Shown here piece by piece: positions 1 to 9,509 of a stretch of 60,741 nucleotides of DNA; position 1 is the first letter of the stretch, and each line of letters begins with the position of its first letter. Location of the stretch: assembly GCA_002067965.1 (NCBI GenBank), contig MVRN01000043.1, positions 1 to 60,741 on the forward strand. Direction: 5' to 3'. The notes under the pieces are model-generated. The model was given only the letters and a program-made list of their open reading frames with translations. It was not told the DNA's origin and did not search any database. The DNA is from Pelotomaculum sp. PtaU1.Bin035. GTDB lineage: Bacteria > Bacillota > Desulfotomaculia > Desulfotomaculales > Pelotomaculaceae. A program made the position numbers and the translations under genes.

Positions 1-1
1 C

Positions 2-136
2 CCGACCATGGGTATAATTGCCGGCCAGTTCGCCTTCTTGATACCGGTGCTTTACTTGAATACTTTCTTCGATAAATGGCCGCTGGTGCGCAAAGAGCCT
101 GTGGCGGCAAGCCAGGGAGAAACAATAGCCAAATAG
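2..136 (+). CDS. C-terminal end of an unrecognised membrane protein
   Basis: An open frame enters from the left edge and ends at TAG 134-136, giving 44 residues. It begins with a hydrophobic stretch (GIIAGQFAFLIPVLYL) that looks like a last transmembrane helix, followed by a short charged tail (FDKWPLVRKEPV) as expected for a cytoplasmic C-terminus. A rho-independent terminator lies about 95 bases downstream, which supports a real gene end. The family cannot be named from this fragment. Confidence 0.5.
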   Translation, partial: PTMGIIAGQFAFLIPVLYLNTFFDKWPLVRKEPVAASQGETIAK

Positions 137-229
137 GGAAGAGCGGCGCCATATTATGGATATGAGCTTCAAGCTATTTATATTTATGGCAAAGGGATTA
201 AGCCCAATCCATGAATTCTAAATATTTTA

Positions 230-275
230 CCCCGGATTATGGATAACAATTTGTCTGTCCATATCCGGGGTTTTT
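230..275 (+). terminator. Rho-independent terminator of the left-edge gene
   Basis: Stem CCCCGGATTATGGA (230-243) pairs with TCCATATCCGGGG (258-270) with one bulged base, and is followed by TTTTT (271-275). It also lies downstream of the convergent PilZ gene, but the T-rich side on that strand is weaker. Confidence 0.75.
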
Positions 276-373
276 GTTGGCGGCGGCGCACAAGCGGAGT
301 AATTGCCGGCAGGTTGCAGGGAAGGGCTGAAGCCTGCCGGAGTTTCCAGTTCCGGAAGTCTTGCCCTGCTTTG

Positions 374-1048
374 TTAACGGGGTAGCTTCTTGGATTTGGC
401 CGACGCATTTAATATGAAGTGGACGATCATGTCCTGCTGTTTGCTGGTGATATCTGTAAATTCTATCGCCACGTGAGTGGCGTCAACGGTATTGGTTTCA
501 CTGGAACGTACCACCCTTCCGGAGACAGCGATTTCTTCGGTTTTATTTTTCACGGGTATAAAAAATTTCAGGAGTAAAATGGTGTGTTCGGGGTACATTT
601 TGCCGGTTAGTATCCTGGCGCCGCCTCCGCTGATATCCAGAGTACAAGATTTAATAAATTCCGGAACTTTATTTTTTTCCGGGTCTTCCTCATCTTTTTC
701 CGGCATTTCGGCGAAAAAGATATCCATCATAATTGGTAATCTTACGAATTTACGATGTTGAACGCGGGTATATTTGTCAGGCTTGGATAGGACAAAGAGC
801 GGTATATTATCGAACTGCCGCCCGAGCACGGTACTTTTGAATTCGATCCTGGCACTTTGCACTATTATGTTCATTTTTACACTATCGCCTTTATTTAGTA
901 TCAATGGAACAGATTTTTGGTAGGGTATGCTTATAAAAATTCCCCTTTCTTTGATATCCTGAATGCTGGAATCGTACCAGTCTTCTTTTGCCTCATCCAG
1001 GGAAATTCTTACACGCTGATTTATTTTTATCTACTTTTCAATCGTCAT
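374..1048 (-). CDS. YcgR-like PilZ (c-di-GMP-binding) protein with an in-frame TAG at codon 6
   Basis: The C-terminal half has PilZ hallmarks: an R-rich segment (QHRKFVRLP) and DISGGGARI, matching the RxxxR and D-x-S-x-x-G c-di-GMP-binding motifs. The upstream N-terminal YcgR-like beta domain is also present in the same frame back to an ATG at 1048. That ATG has a strong Shine-Dalgarno (AGGAGGGG), but codon 6 is TAG (complement of 1031-1033). The longest uninterrupted frame starts only at a TTG at 904, in the middle of the N-terminal domain and without a ribosome site. So the gene is either freshly broken, read through, or affected by a base error. An intact protein would be 224 residues and would sense c-di-GMP, probably for motility or surface behaviour. 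Confidence 0.7.
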
Positions 1049-1172
1049 TTTTCCCCTCCTGAATAATGGGAACTGTATGAGCATAATACAATTTGAGCAT
1101 TCTTTTGATGAAAAAAACCCATTATAAAGTATCCTTCATACATGTGTTTTTGTCAATAAAAATTTATAGCTC

Positions 1173-1219
1173 AAAAAAACAATGGCGGCAAGCGCTTCCA
1201 TTCCCGGAAACCTTGCCGC
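1173..1219 (-). terminator. Terminator of the tRNA operon
   Basis: Read on the minus strand, GCGGCAAG (complement of 1212-1219) pairs with CTTGCCGC (1185-1192), with an inner TTTCC/GGAA pairing. It is followed after a few bases by seven U residues (complement of 1173-1179). It sits just past the 3' end of tRNA-Lys. Confidence 0.75.
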
Positions 1220-1231
1220 TCCTTACTATTT

Positions 1232-1307
1232 TGGTGGACCATGTAGGAATCGAACCTACAACCTGACGATTAAGAGTCGCCTGCTCTACCAATTGAGCTA
1301 ATGGTCC
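1232..1307 (-). tRNA. tRNA-Lys (anticodon CTT)
   Basis: On the minus strand the 7-base acceptor stem GGACCAT (1307-1301) pairs with ATGGTCC (1242-1236), followed by discriminator A and an encoded CCA (1234-1232). The anticodon loop CTCTTAA gives CTT, and the T-arm contains GGTTCGATTCC. It is the last gene of a three-tRNA operon. Confidence 0.95.
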
Positions 1308-1319
1308 AATAAATACTTG

Positions 1320-1404
1320 TGGTGGAGGGGGCTGGATTCGAACCAGCGAAGTCGTCGACGGCAGATTTACAGTCTGCTCCCTTTAGCCACTCGGGAACCC
1401 CTCC
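1320..1404 (-). tRNA. tRNA-Tyr (anticodon GTA)
   Basis: Acceptor stem GGAGGGG/CCCCTCC with encoded CCA. The anticodon loop CTGTAAA gives GTA. The long variable arm is typical of bacterial class II tRNA-Tyr. It is the middle gene of the minus-strand tRNA operon. Confidence 0.95.
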
Positions 1405-1427
1405 ATATAGACACTAAATACAATACC

Positions 1428-1505
1428 TGGTCGGGATGGAGGGATTTGAACCCCCGGCCTCTTGCTCCCAAGGCAAGCGCGCTAGCCAAACTGCGCTACA
1501 TCCCG
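1428..1505 (-). tRNA. tRNA-Pro (anticodon TGG)
   Basis: Acceptor stem CGGGATG/CATCCCG with encoded CCA. The anticodon stem CTTGC/GCAAG closes the loop CTTGGGA, giving anticodon TGG. It is the first gene of the operon and lies just downstream of a consensus promoter. Confidence 0.95.
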
Positions 1506-1524
1506 TAAATCTTGGGCAAGAATA

Positions 1525-1553
1525 ATTATAACTAAATCATGAGTGAGCGTCAA
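1525..1553 (-). promoter_or_regulatory. Sigma-A promoter of the tRNA operon
   Basis: On the minus strand there is TTGACG (-35, complement of 1548-1553), a 17-base spacer and TATAAT (-10, complement of 1525-1530). The start of tRNA-Pro follows about 20 bases later. Confidence 0.8.
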
Positions 1554-1577
1554 GCTACGTTTATTAATAAAACGAAT

Positions 1578-1666
1578 AAAAAAAAGTCCAGCTTATGCTG
1601 GACGGGGAGAGATAGAACTCACCAAAGCTTGACCAAAGAGGAGTATTACTATTATGCTCGATGGAA
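1578..1666 (-). ncRNA. Candidate small RNA with CU-rich seeds and an intrinsic terminator
   Basis: A minus-strand stem GTCCAGC-ATAA-GCTGGAC (1603-1586) is followed by eight U residues, a canonical terminator, yet no minus-strand gene lies upstream to be terminated. A TATAAT (complement of 1673-1678) stands about 70 bases upstream of the hairpin, with only a weak -35. The roughly 90-base RNA this implies contains pyrimidine-rich segments (ACTCCTCTTTGG and CTATCTCTCCCCG) that could pair with ribosome-binding sites. The terminator is clear; the RNA is an inference. The rest of 1667-1903 holds short hairpins and the leader of acsC, with no convincing gene. Confidence 0.4.
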
Positions 1667-1903
1667 AAAGTAATTATACTTAAATAATGAATATTTAATG
1701 AAAGATATATTATTATTGCCGGTGGCAGAATCTGTCCGGCTCCTGCCGAATAAGTATGACTCCGGCACTTAATGACTGTTGAACCCGCATGGCGGCAGGA
1801 AATCGCGCGGCATATATAGAAATAATACTTGTTCCTTCAAAAATAATTATGTGCCGTTAAAAAACTGTTTTTATAAATAATTTAGAAAGGCTGAAATTAA
1901 TTA

Positions 1904-3241
1904 ATGGGATTAACAGGATTGGAGATTTTTAAACAACTTCCCAAAACCAACTGCAAAGATTGCGGCCAAGCCACCTGTCTGGCTTTCGCCATGGCTCTCG
2001 CAACCAGCAAGATCAGCCTGGACAAGTGTATTCACCTTACTGACGCTGCCAGGGAAGCATTGGATTCAGCTTTTGCTCCTCCGGTGGCCCTTGTTAAAAT
2101 CGGGGTTGGCGATAAACAAGTCGAACTGGGCAACGAAACCGTGCTATTCCGCCATGATAAGCGGTTTGAACACCCCACGGCTATTGCTGTCTCAGTTAGC
2201 GATTCTCTAAGCAATGATGAGATCGTTGCGAAAGTAGATGCAATTAACAACTTGGTTTTTGACCGGGTCGGAAATACTTATAGCGTTGATCTGGTTGCGG
2301 TTGACAACTGCTCCAATGATGCCGCCAGGTTTGCTGAGGCGGTAAAAGTTGTTGCGAATAGTACCGGATTGCCTCTTGTTATAATGAGCGAGGATGTAGT
2401 TGCCGCAGAAAGGGCCCTTGATGTGGCAGCGGCTGGGAAGCCGTTGTTATGTGGCGCCAACGTTTTAAACTACGCTGCGATGACTGCGCTGGCCAGGAAG
2501 TTCGAAGTTCCTCTGGTAGTAAAGGGAGCCGGTTTGAACGAACTGGCTGACATTGTAGAGAAAGTGCTGGCGCTGGGATGGCAACAGCTTATTTTAGACT
2601 CCGGCGCGCGGGCGGTGGGGCAGGTTTTAGCAGATCAAACCCAGATCCGGCGACAAGCGCTGAAAAAGTTCCGCCCCTTCGGCTACCCGGCCATTGCCTT
2701 TGCCACCAATGCAGACCCGGTGCAGGCAGTAGTAGACGCGGGTGTTTATATCGCCAAGTATGCGGGCGTGGTTGTAGTGGATAGTGCCGACCCGGCTGAC
2801 ATCCTGCCGCTGATTACGCTGCGCTTAAACATTTACACTGATCCGCAGAAGCCGCTTGCCGTGCAATCCAAAGTTTACGAAATCTTGAACCCCGGCGCTG
2901 ATTCCCCGGTATATGTTACTACGAACTTTTCACTCACCTATTTTTGTGTCGCGGGTGATATTGAATCTTCACGAATTCCGGGCTATATCCTGCCGGTGGA
3001 TACTGATGGCACCTCTGTTCTCACCGGTTGGTCGGCGGGCAAGTTCACTCCGGAGAAGATCACTGAGATGCTCAACAATAGCGGCATCGCCGACAGAGTA
3101 TCCCACCGGAAAGTGATAATCCCCGGCGGTGTTGCCGTGTTAAGCGGAAAACTACAGGAAGTTTCCGGATGGGAAGTGCTTGTTGGCCCGCGTGAGTCGG
3201 CAGGTATTCCCTCCTTTGTGAAGCAATGCTGGAAACAATAA
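1904..3241 (+). CDS. acsC: Corrinoid iron-sulfur protein large subunit (acetyl-CoA pathway)
   Basis: The gamma subunit of the corrinoid/iron-sulfur protein carries the methyl group from methyl-tetrahydrofolate to acetyl-CoA synthase. The N-terminus holds the [4Fe-4S] motif with Cys17, Cys20, Cys25 and Cys42 (NCKDCGQATC followed by DKC). After it comes a TIM-barrel body and a C-terminal cobalamin-binding region (FSLTYFCVAGDIE onward, with IIPGGVAVLSGKL). Its 445 residues are close to the usual family length. A purine-rich AGAAAGG precedes the ATG. It opens an operon with the activator, acsD and acsE. The catalytic subunits acsA and acsB are not in the window. Confidence 0.93.
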   Translation: MGLTGLEIFKQLPKTNCKDCGQATCLAFAMALATSKISLDKCIHLTDAAREALDSAFAPPVALVKIGVGDKQVELGNETVLFRHDKRFEHPTAIAVSVSDSLSNDEIVAKVDAINNLVFDRVGNTYSVDLVAVDNCSNDAARFAEAVKVVANSTGLPLVIMSEDVVAAERALDVAAAGKPLLCGANVLNYAAMTALARKFEVPLVVKGAGLNELADIVEKVLALGWQQLILDSGARAVGQVLADQTQIRRQALKKFRPFGYPAIAFATNADPVQAVVDAGVYIAKYAGVVVVDSADPADILPLITLRLNIYTDPQKPLAVQSKVYEILNPGADSPVYVTTNFSLTYFCVAGDIESSRIPGYILPVDTDGTSVLTGWSAGKFTPEKITEMLNNSGIADRVSHRKVIIPGGVAVLSGKLQEVSGWEVLVGPRESAGIPSFVKQCWKQ

Positions 3242-3272
3242 TGACAGTTTAGAAAGGGATATTGTTAGGATT

Positions 3273-5213
3273 ATGGCGGATTATACGGTGCGTTTCTTTC
3301 CCGGCGGCAGGCAAGTTGTGATAGGAGAATACGAAAGCCTTATTAAAGCAATGACTAAGGCGAATATTCCCATTGTTGCTTCCTGCGGCGGGGAAGGGGT
3401 ATGCAGCCGCTGCAAGGTGTTGATTAAAGAAGGACAGGTGAAGTCACTGTCAACTGGCAAGCTAACCGGGGAGGAGCAAGAGCAGGGGTATGTCCTGGCC
3501 TGCCGGAGTTTCCCCGAAAGTCACCTTGTTGTAGAAGTTTCTGAAGAATCGAAACTAGGCGTGCATCAGGTTGTTTTAGGCGAAGGCGGGGGTAACCTGA
3601 AAGGGCGGGCGGACGGGAGTAAGCCCGGAGACAGTATTCTTTCCGGAAGTAATGGTTTGTGCGCCGGTGGCTCAGGTGTACCCTTGTTTAGAAAATTGTG
3701 CCTGGTGATGCCCGAACCTGATATTAACGACAGCGAAGACGATCTGGGCAGGCTGGTCAGGGTAATCCGCAGTGTAACGGGTATTAAGCATTTGCAGACC
3801 AACCTGGATGTCTTGCGTACCCTGCCCCAGGTTTTAAGGCAGTCCGGGTGGAAAGTGACCGTGTCCCTGACTGGGGATGGTAGATACCAAGCTGTTGAGA
3901 TCACTGAAGTTGAACCCGGCCACACTGCCGGACAGTATTACGGACTGGCGGTGGATATCGGCACGACCTCGGTGGTGGCGCAATTGGTTGACCTTGAAAA
4001 CGGCCGGGTTGTAGGGATAAAAGGTACTTACAACAAGCAGGCTGCTTTTGGAGACGACGTAATTTCCAGGATTATTTTCGCGAGCGAGGGCGGCTTGGGG
4101 GAACTCCAAAAGGCAATTGTGGACACGATCAATGAGTTGATTGAGGAACTGGCCAAAGAGCAAAAGATCAAGCCGGTAGACATTAGGGCGGTGGTTTGCG
4201 CCGGCAACACGACCATGTCCCACCTGTTCCTGGGCATTGATCCTACTTTCATCCGGATCGAGCCTTATACTCCGGCAACGAACAGTATACCGGCGGTACG
4301 GGCCGGTCATGCCGGGTTGAATACTCATCCCCTGGCTTTGATCCGGTGCTTGCCGGGTATCGGCAGTTATGTCGGCGGGGATATTACCGCCGGAGTATTG
4401 ATTACCGGAATGGCATTTTCCGGCAAGTTAACCCTTTTTATTGATATCGGCACCAATGGGGAGATAGTGCTGGGCAATCAGGAATGGCTGATATCCTGCG
4501 CCTGCTCTGCAGGCCCGGCCTTTGAGGGGGGTGGGCTCAGGCACGGGATGCGGGCCATGCGAGGTGCGATTGAACACATAAAAATTGCCTCCGGTGGAGC
4601 TGACGTGGAGTATAAAACCGTGGGGGGCGCGCCACCGGTTGGTATTTGTGGCTCCGGGCTGATTGACTGCGTCGCCGGGCTGTACCGGGCTGGAATTATT
4701 GACCGCGGCGGCAATTTTATTACCGCCGGATCCACGCCGCGCCTCCGCGAATCCATAGAAGGAATGGAATTTGTCGTATCCTGGTCCGGTGAATCCGGGG
4801 GGCGGGTGGATATAACAATATCTGAAGCGGAGGTTAAAAACCTGATCCGGTCCAAGGCGGCTGTTTACGCTGGAATCAGATGCATGTTGCAAACGGTCGG
4901 TTTGCCCGCCGAAGCGATTGACCGGATAATTATAGCCGGAGGCTTCGGGCAGTATATCAATGTCAGGGATGCCGTCAATATCGGTCTTCTGCCGGATGTG
5001 CCGGTAGAGAAGTATAGCTACGTCGGCAACAGTTCGGTCAAGGGTGCTCAGACGGCCCTTATATCCGGACGGGCGTGGGAAGAGATCGATGAGATAATTC
5101 ATAAAATGACTTATATGGAACTAAGCGCCGGCAGCACGTTCATGGATGAGTTTGTTTCCGCATTATTTATTCCGCATACGGATCTAAACCTGTTTCCATC
5201 GGCACAAAGCTGA
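3273..5213 (+). CDS. acsV: Corrinoid reductive activator (RACo-type, DUF4445 ASKHA ATPase)
   Basis: This ATP-dependent activator re-reduces Co(II) corrinoid to Co(I) in the corrinoid iron-sulfur protein. Residues 1-95 form a [2Fe-2S] ferredoxin domain with Cys38, Cys44, Cys47 and Cys77. A linker follows. From about residue 225 an ASKHA-type ATPase fold appears (VDIGTTSVVAQLVDL, then GNTTMSHLFLGI, DIGTNGEI, GGFGQYINVRDA). The 646-residue length matches the family. It lies 31 bases downstream of acsC and 53 bases upstream of acsD, which ties it to this corrinoid protein and not to a methylamine or methanol system. Confidence 0.88.
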   Translation: MADYTVRFFPGGRQVVIGEYESLIKAMTKANIPIVASCGGEGVCSRCKVLIKEGQVKSLSTGKLTGEEQEQGYVLACRSFPESHLVVEVSEESKLGVHQVVLGEGGGNLKGRADGSKPGDSILSGSNGLCAGGSGVPLFRKLCLVMPEPDINDSEDDLGRLVRVIRSVTGIKHLQTNLDVLRTLPQVLRQSGWKVTVSLTGDGRYQAVEITEVEPGHTAGQYYGLAVDIGTTSVVAQLVDLENGRVVGIKGTYNKQAAFGDDVISRIIFASEGGLGELQKAIVDTINELIEELAKEQKIKPVDIRAVVCAGNTTMSHLFLGIDPTFIRIEPYTPATNSIPAVRAGHAGLNTHPLALIRCLPGIGSYVGGDITAGVLITGMAFSGKLTLFIDIGTNGEIVLGNQEWLISCACSAGPAFEGGGLRHGMRAMRGAIEHIKIASGGADVEYKTVGGAPPVGICGSGLIDCVAGLYRAGIIDRGGNFITAGSTPRLRESIEGMEFVVSWSGESGGRVDITISEAEVKNLIRSKAAVYAGIRCMLQTVGLPAEAIDRIIIAGGFGQYINVRDAVNIGLLPDVPVEKYSYVGNSSVKGAQTALISGRAWEEIDEIIHKMTYMELSAGSTFMDEFVSALFIPHTDLNLFPSAQS

Positions 5214-5266
5214 TTTAAAAAACAGGAATCTATAATAAGGTTGCTTAATAAAAAGGAGCAGGAAAA

Positions 5267-6214
5267 ATGACTGTTACAATAGCAAAGGAAAAATGGGCCG
5301 GCAAAGTTGTAGAAATGGTCATTGGACAGGGACCTAACGCCATTAAGGTCGGCGGGGAAAATACGCTTCCCTTTCTGCGCTTTGAAGGTGAAATACCTAA
5401 TGAACCGGTGGTGGCCCTGGAAGTGTGGGATACAGAACCACCGGACTGGCCTGACGTCTTAGCTTCAGCTTTTGACGGGGTGATGGGTGACCCGGTAGCC
5501 TGGGCTATGAGATGCGTGGATTACGGAGCCGATCTGGTTTGCCTGAGGCTGGCAGGCGCTCACCCTGATAATAAAGACGCTTCCCCCGCGGAGGCGGCGG
5601 CGACCGCCAGGGCAGTGGCAGGGGCTGTAAATATTCCTCTTATGGTAATTGGCTGCGGCATTGATGAAAAAGATGCCGAGGTCCTGCCGGCGGCTGGCGA
5701 GGCGCTTGCCGGAAAAAATGCTTTGCTCGGCTGTGCTACCATAAATAATTACAAGGCTGTTACTACTGCCTGCGTGTTGCATGGACACAGCGTTATCGCG
5801 ACCAGCCCTCTTGACATTAACTTGGCTAAGCAGTTGAACATATTAATAAATGAAATGGATCTCCCTATTAACCGGATTGCCATGGACCCACTGGTAGGCG
5901 CCCTGGGATACGGTATTGAATACGCCTACTCGATCATGGAGCGCACCCGCCTGGGTGCTCTAACCGGCGACAAAATGCTGGCTATGCCGGTGGTATGCTT
6001 TGTTGGCCAGGAAACCTGGAAGTCCAGAGAAGCGAAGACTGCGGACAGCGATGAATGGGGCGCTCAGGCCCACCGCGCCGTTTTATGGGAAGTAATTACA
6101 GCTACCAGCCTGGTCCAGGCGGGGGGCTCTGTCTTGGTCCTGCGCCACCCGGAGTCTATGAAGCAGCTTAAAAACCACATTACGGCAATGATAAAGGAGG
6201 CAGGCGGAAAATGA
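5267..6214 (+). CDS. acsD: Corrinoid iron-sulfur protein small subunit
   Basis: The delta subunit partners AcsC and is a TIM barrel related to methyltransferases. Sequence features include EGEIPNEPVVALEVWDTEPPDW near the N-terminus and PLDINLAKQLNILI and DPLVGALGYGIEYAYS in the barrel. At 315 residues it has the expected size. An AAAGGAG Shine-Dalgarno precedes the ATG. The stop overlaps the start of acsE (ATGA at 6211-6214), which suggests translational coupling. Confidence 0.92.
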   Translation: MTVTIAKEKWAGKVVEMVIGQGPNAIKVGGENTLPFLRFEGEIPNEPVVALEVWDTEPPDWPDVLASAFDGVMGDPVAWAMRCVDYGADLVCLRLAGAHPDNKDASPAEAAATARAVAGAVNIPLMVIGCGIDEKDAEVLPAAGEALAGKNALLGCATINNYKAVTTACVLHGHSVIATSPLDINLAKQLNILINEMDLPINRIAMDPLVGALGYGIEYAYSIMERTRLGALTGDKMLAMPVVCFVGQETWKSREAKTADSDEWGAQAHRAVLWEVITATSLVQAGGSVLVLRHPESMKQLKNHITAMIKEAGGK

Positions 6215-7005
6215 TACTCATTGGTGAGCGGATCAACGGGATGTTTAAGGATATTGAAGAAGCCATCCTGAACAGAGATCGGAGCAGAATAGAATATTGG
6301 GCAAAGCGCCAAACCGACAAAGGGGCCCATTATCTTGATATCAATACCGGCCCTGCGGTAGCAAAGGAAGATCAGCCCGCCGTCATGGAGTGGCTGACCA
6401 AAGTTGCCCAGTCGGTCAGCCCGCTGCCGTGCTGCCTGGATTCGGCCAGCCCCGATGCTATCGAAGCCGGTCTTAAAGTACACCGGGGTAAAGCAATTAT
6501 TAACTCAACGACCGCCGATGAGTGGAAGATGGATATATATTTTCCTATGGCAGTTAGATATAACGCTTATCTGATCGGTCTGACCATGAATGAGAAAGGT
6601 GTGCCTAAAAGCGCGGCTGAACGAGTCACCTTAGCTGTGGAATTGACGGTTGGCGCCGATCTGCATAACCTGCCCCTGGAAGACCTGATCATCGATCCCC
6701 TTGTACTGCCCACCAACGTAGCTCAGGATCATGGCCCGGAGGTAATTGAAGCCCTGCGCCAAGTCAAGGTGCTGACAGATCCGCCTCTGCGTACTGTCAT
6801 AGGCCTCTCCAATGTTTCTCAGCGTTGCGCTGAGCGGAACCTGCTGAACCGCACCTATATGTTGATGTGCATGGCCGCAGGCCTTGACTGTGCGATTGTA
6901 AACATGGATGATGAACTGCTGGTGGACGCCGCCGCTGCCGGGGAAATCCTGCTAAACCAAAATATCTATTGTGATGCTTTCCTGAAGACATTCAGAAAAC
7001 GTTGA
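6211..7005 (+). CDS. acsE: 5-methyltetrahydrofolate:corrinoid/iron-sulfur protein methyltransferase
   Basis: This enzyme transfers the methyl group of 5-methyl-tetrahydrofolate to Co(I) of the AcsCD protein. It is a pterin-binding TIM barrel of 264 residues, close to the known family size. Recognisable segments are ILIGERINGMFKDI at the start, HYLDINTGPA, CLDSASPDAIEAGL, INSTTAD, DPLVLPTNVAQDHG and GLSNVSQRCAERNLLNR. It overlaps acsD by four bases. It is the last recognised gene of the corrinoid operon. Confidence 0.93.
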   Translation: MILIGERINGMFKDIEEAILNRDRSRIEYWAKRQTDKGAHYLDINTGPAVAKEDQPAVMEWLTKVAQSVSPLPCCLDSASPDAIEAGLKVHRGKAIINSTTADEWKMDIYFPMAVRYNAYLIGLTMNEKGVPKSAAERVTLAVELTVGADLHNLPLEDLIIDPLVLPTNVAQDHGPEVIEALRQVKVLTDPPLRTVIGLSNVSQRCAERNLLNRTYMLMCMAAGLDCAIVNMDDELLVDAAAAGEILLNQNIYCDAFLKTFRKR

Positions 7006-7159
7006 TAGATGAAAATAGCGCTACCGATTTTTATTGTTTATGATGGAGGAAATTTATTCTTTTGAAAACTACGGAGGGCCGCATTATAAAAGCCAGAAAT
7101 ACAAGCACCTATTTATCAGGAAAAACATATATTAAAAAAAAAATAAGGAGGCAGCAGTT

Positions 7160-7255
7160 ATGGAAGGTAAAGCTGAAGGCTTGTTCGGTTCTGGCTTTTT
7201 CATTTTTCTGATCTTTATCTTGCTAATTTTCGGTTGCTGTATTTGCTTTATTTAA
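7160..7255 (+). CDS. 31-residue single-helix membrane peptide
   Basis: A perfect Shine-Dalgarno (AAGGAGG) precedes an ATG that opens a 31-codon frame. The peptide has a short polar start (MEGKAEGLFGSG) and then a hydrophobic helix ending GCCICFI. This resembles the YjcZ-type small glycine-rich sporulation membrane peptides of Firmicutes, but the match is by style only. A terminator hairpin follows within 20 bases. The 155 bases between acsE and this gene hold no other convincing frame. Confidence 0.6.
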   Translation: MEGKAEGLFGSGFFIFLIFILLIFGCCICFI

Positions 7256-7270
7256 TGGTAAAAACAAGCA

Positions 7271-7303
7271 GGAAAAGGCTTCCAAATCGAGGCCTTTTCT
7301 CTT
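7271..7303. terminator. Bidirectional terminator between the small peptide gene and gap
   Basis: GAAAAGG (7272-7278) pairs with CCTTTTC (7293-7299). T-rich sequence flanks both sides, so it can serve the plus-strand peptide gene and the convergent gap gene, whose stop codon starts at 7306 on the minus strand. Confidence 0.6.
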
Positions 7304-8644
<1,341 letters not shown>

Positions 8645-9481
8645 ATGGCTGCACAGCATAACGAGAAGATCATCAAATGTGACCAGAAGGTCAACATTAC
8701 AGCCACTTTCGGATCGGACCTGGTGCTTGAGGGGGCAACTTCTATTCCCAATATTCTTTTAAAAACATATAATCAAATTGGTATTTCCGATTTTCAGATG
8801 CTTCTGCTAATTCAAATGATCAGGCTTAACGTGGAGAAAAAAGAGTATTACCCCAACCCTGAAATGCTGGCTGAATATATGGAAGCGGATCCCCCCAGAA
8901 TTAATAGGGAGATATCCATTTTACTGGAAAAAGAAATTATCACTACCAGTGAATATTACGATAGCGGGCGCAAGGTAATCTTTAAGGGATATGATTTTGA
9001 ACCGCTCTTTTTAAAGGTTTCCGATATATGGGCGGGTATTAGAGCCAGGGAAATCGAAGAGTCCGAGAAATTGTTAAAAATAATGGTTAACAGCCGCGAT
9101 TTTACTGATATAAAGTTTCATAATAAAACAGTTGGCTTAATTCCGATATTTGAAAACGAATTTGGCAGAGCGTTGTCTCCGATTGAAGTAGAACAAATTG
9201 AACAGTGGGCTGAAGAAGCTGAGGCCAGGCTGATTGTCGAAGCGTTAAAACAGGCTGTGTTAAGGGGAAAGCATAACTTTAAGTACATTAACAGCATCCT
9301 GGCTGAGTGGAAAAGGAACAACCTCCAGACGCTTGAGGCTATTGCTGAATATGACCGGGAGTTTCAGAACCGCCGCTCCGGCCGCGCCATCCGGGGAGGC
9401 GAGGCAGGAGCGGGTACTGTGGCAGCGGGTAACAAAAATAATTCCAGAAAAAAAGAGTTTATAAAAACACTATATATATAA
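8645..9481 (+). CDS. DnaD-family replication protein
   Basis: The protein resembles DnaD, which acts in helicase loading and replication restart. Its N-terminal part (residues about 30-125) looks like a winged-helix domain (ISDFQMLLLIQMIRLN, then MLAEYMEADPPRINREISILLEKEII). The region around residues 165-240 matches the DnaD C-terminal helical domain (FENEFGRALSPIEVEQIEQW, then KYINSILAEWKRN). The start at ATG 8645 follows GGAGG at 8630-8634; a second, better-spaced site serves a GTG out of frame. It is 28 bases upstream of a DnaI/DnaC-type ATPase gene, the typical partner. Confidence 0.83.
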   Translation: MAAQHNEKIIKCDQKVNITATFGSDLVLEGATSIPNILLKTYNQIGISDFQMLLLIQMIRLNVEKKEYYPNPEMLAEYMEADPPRINREISILLEKEIITTSEYYDSGRKVIFKGYDFEPLFLKVSDIWAGIRAREIEESEKLLKIMVNSRDFTDIKFHNKTVGLIPIFENEFGRALSPIEVEQIEQWAEEAEARLIVEALKQAVLRGKHNFKYINSILAEWKRNNLQTLEAIAEYDREFQNRRSGRAIRGGEAGAGTVAAGNKNNSRKKEFIKTLYI

Positions 9482-9509
9482 AATTATTTTAAAAGAAGAG
9501 AGGTAGGGA

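Noticed and set aside
7060-7210. A TTG-start frame of about 49 codons between acsE and the small peptide
   Set aside because: It overlaps the better supported 31-residue gene and has no coding character.
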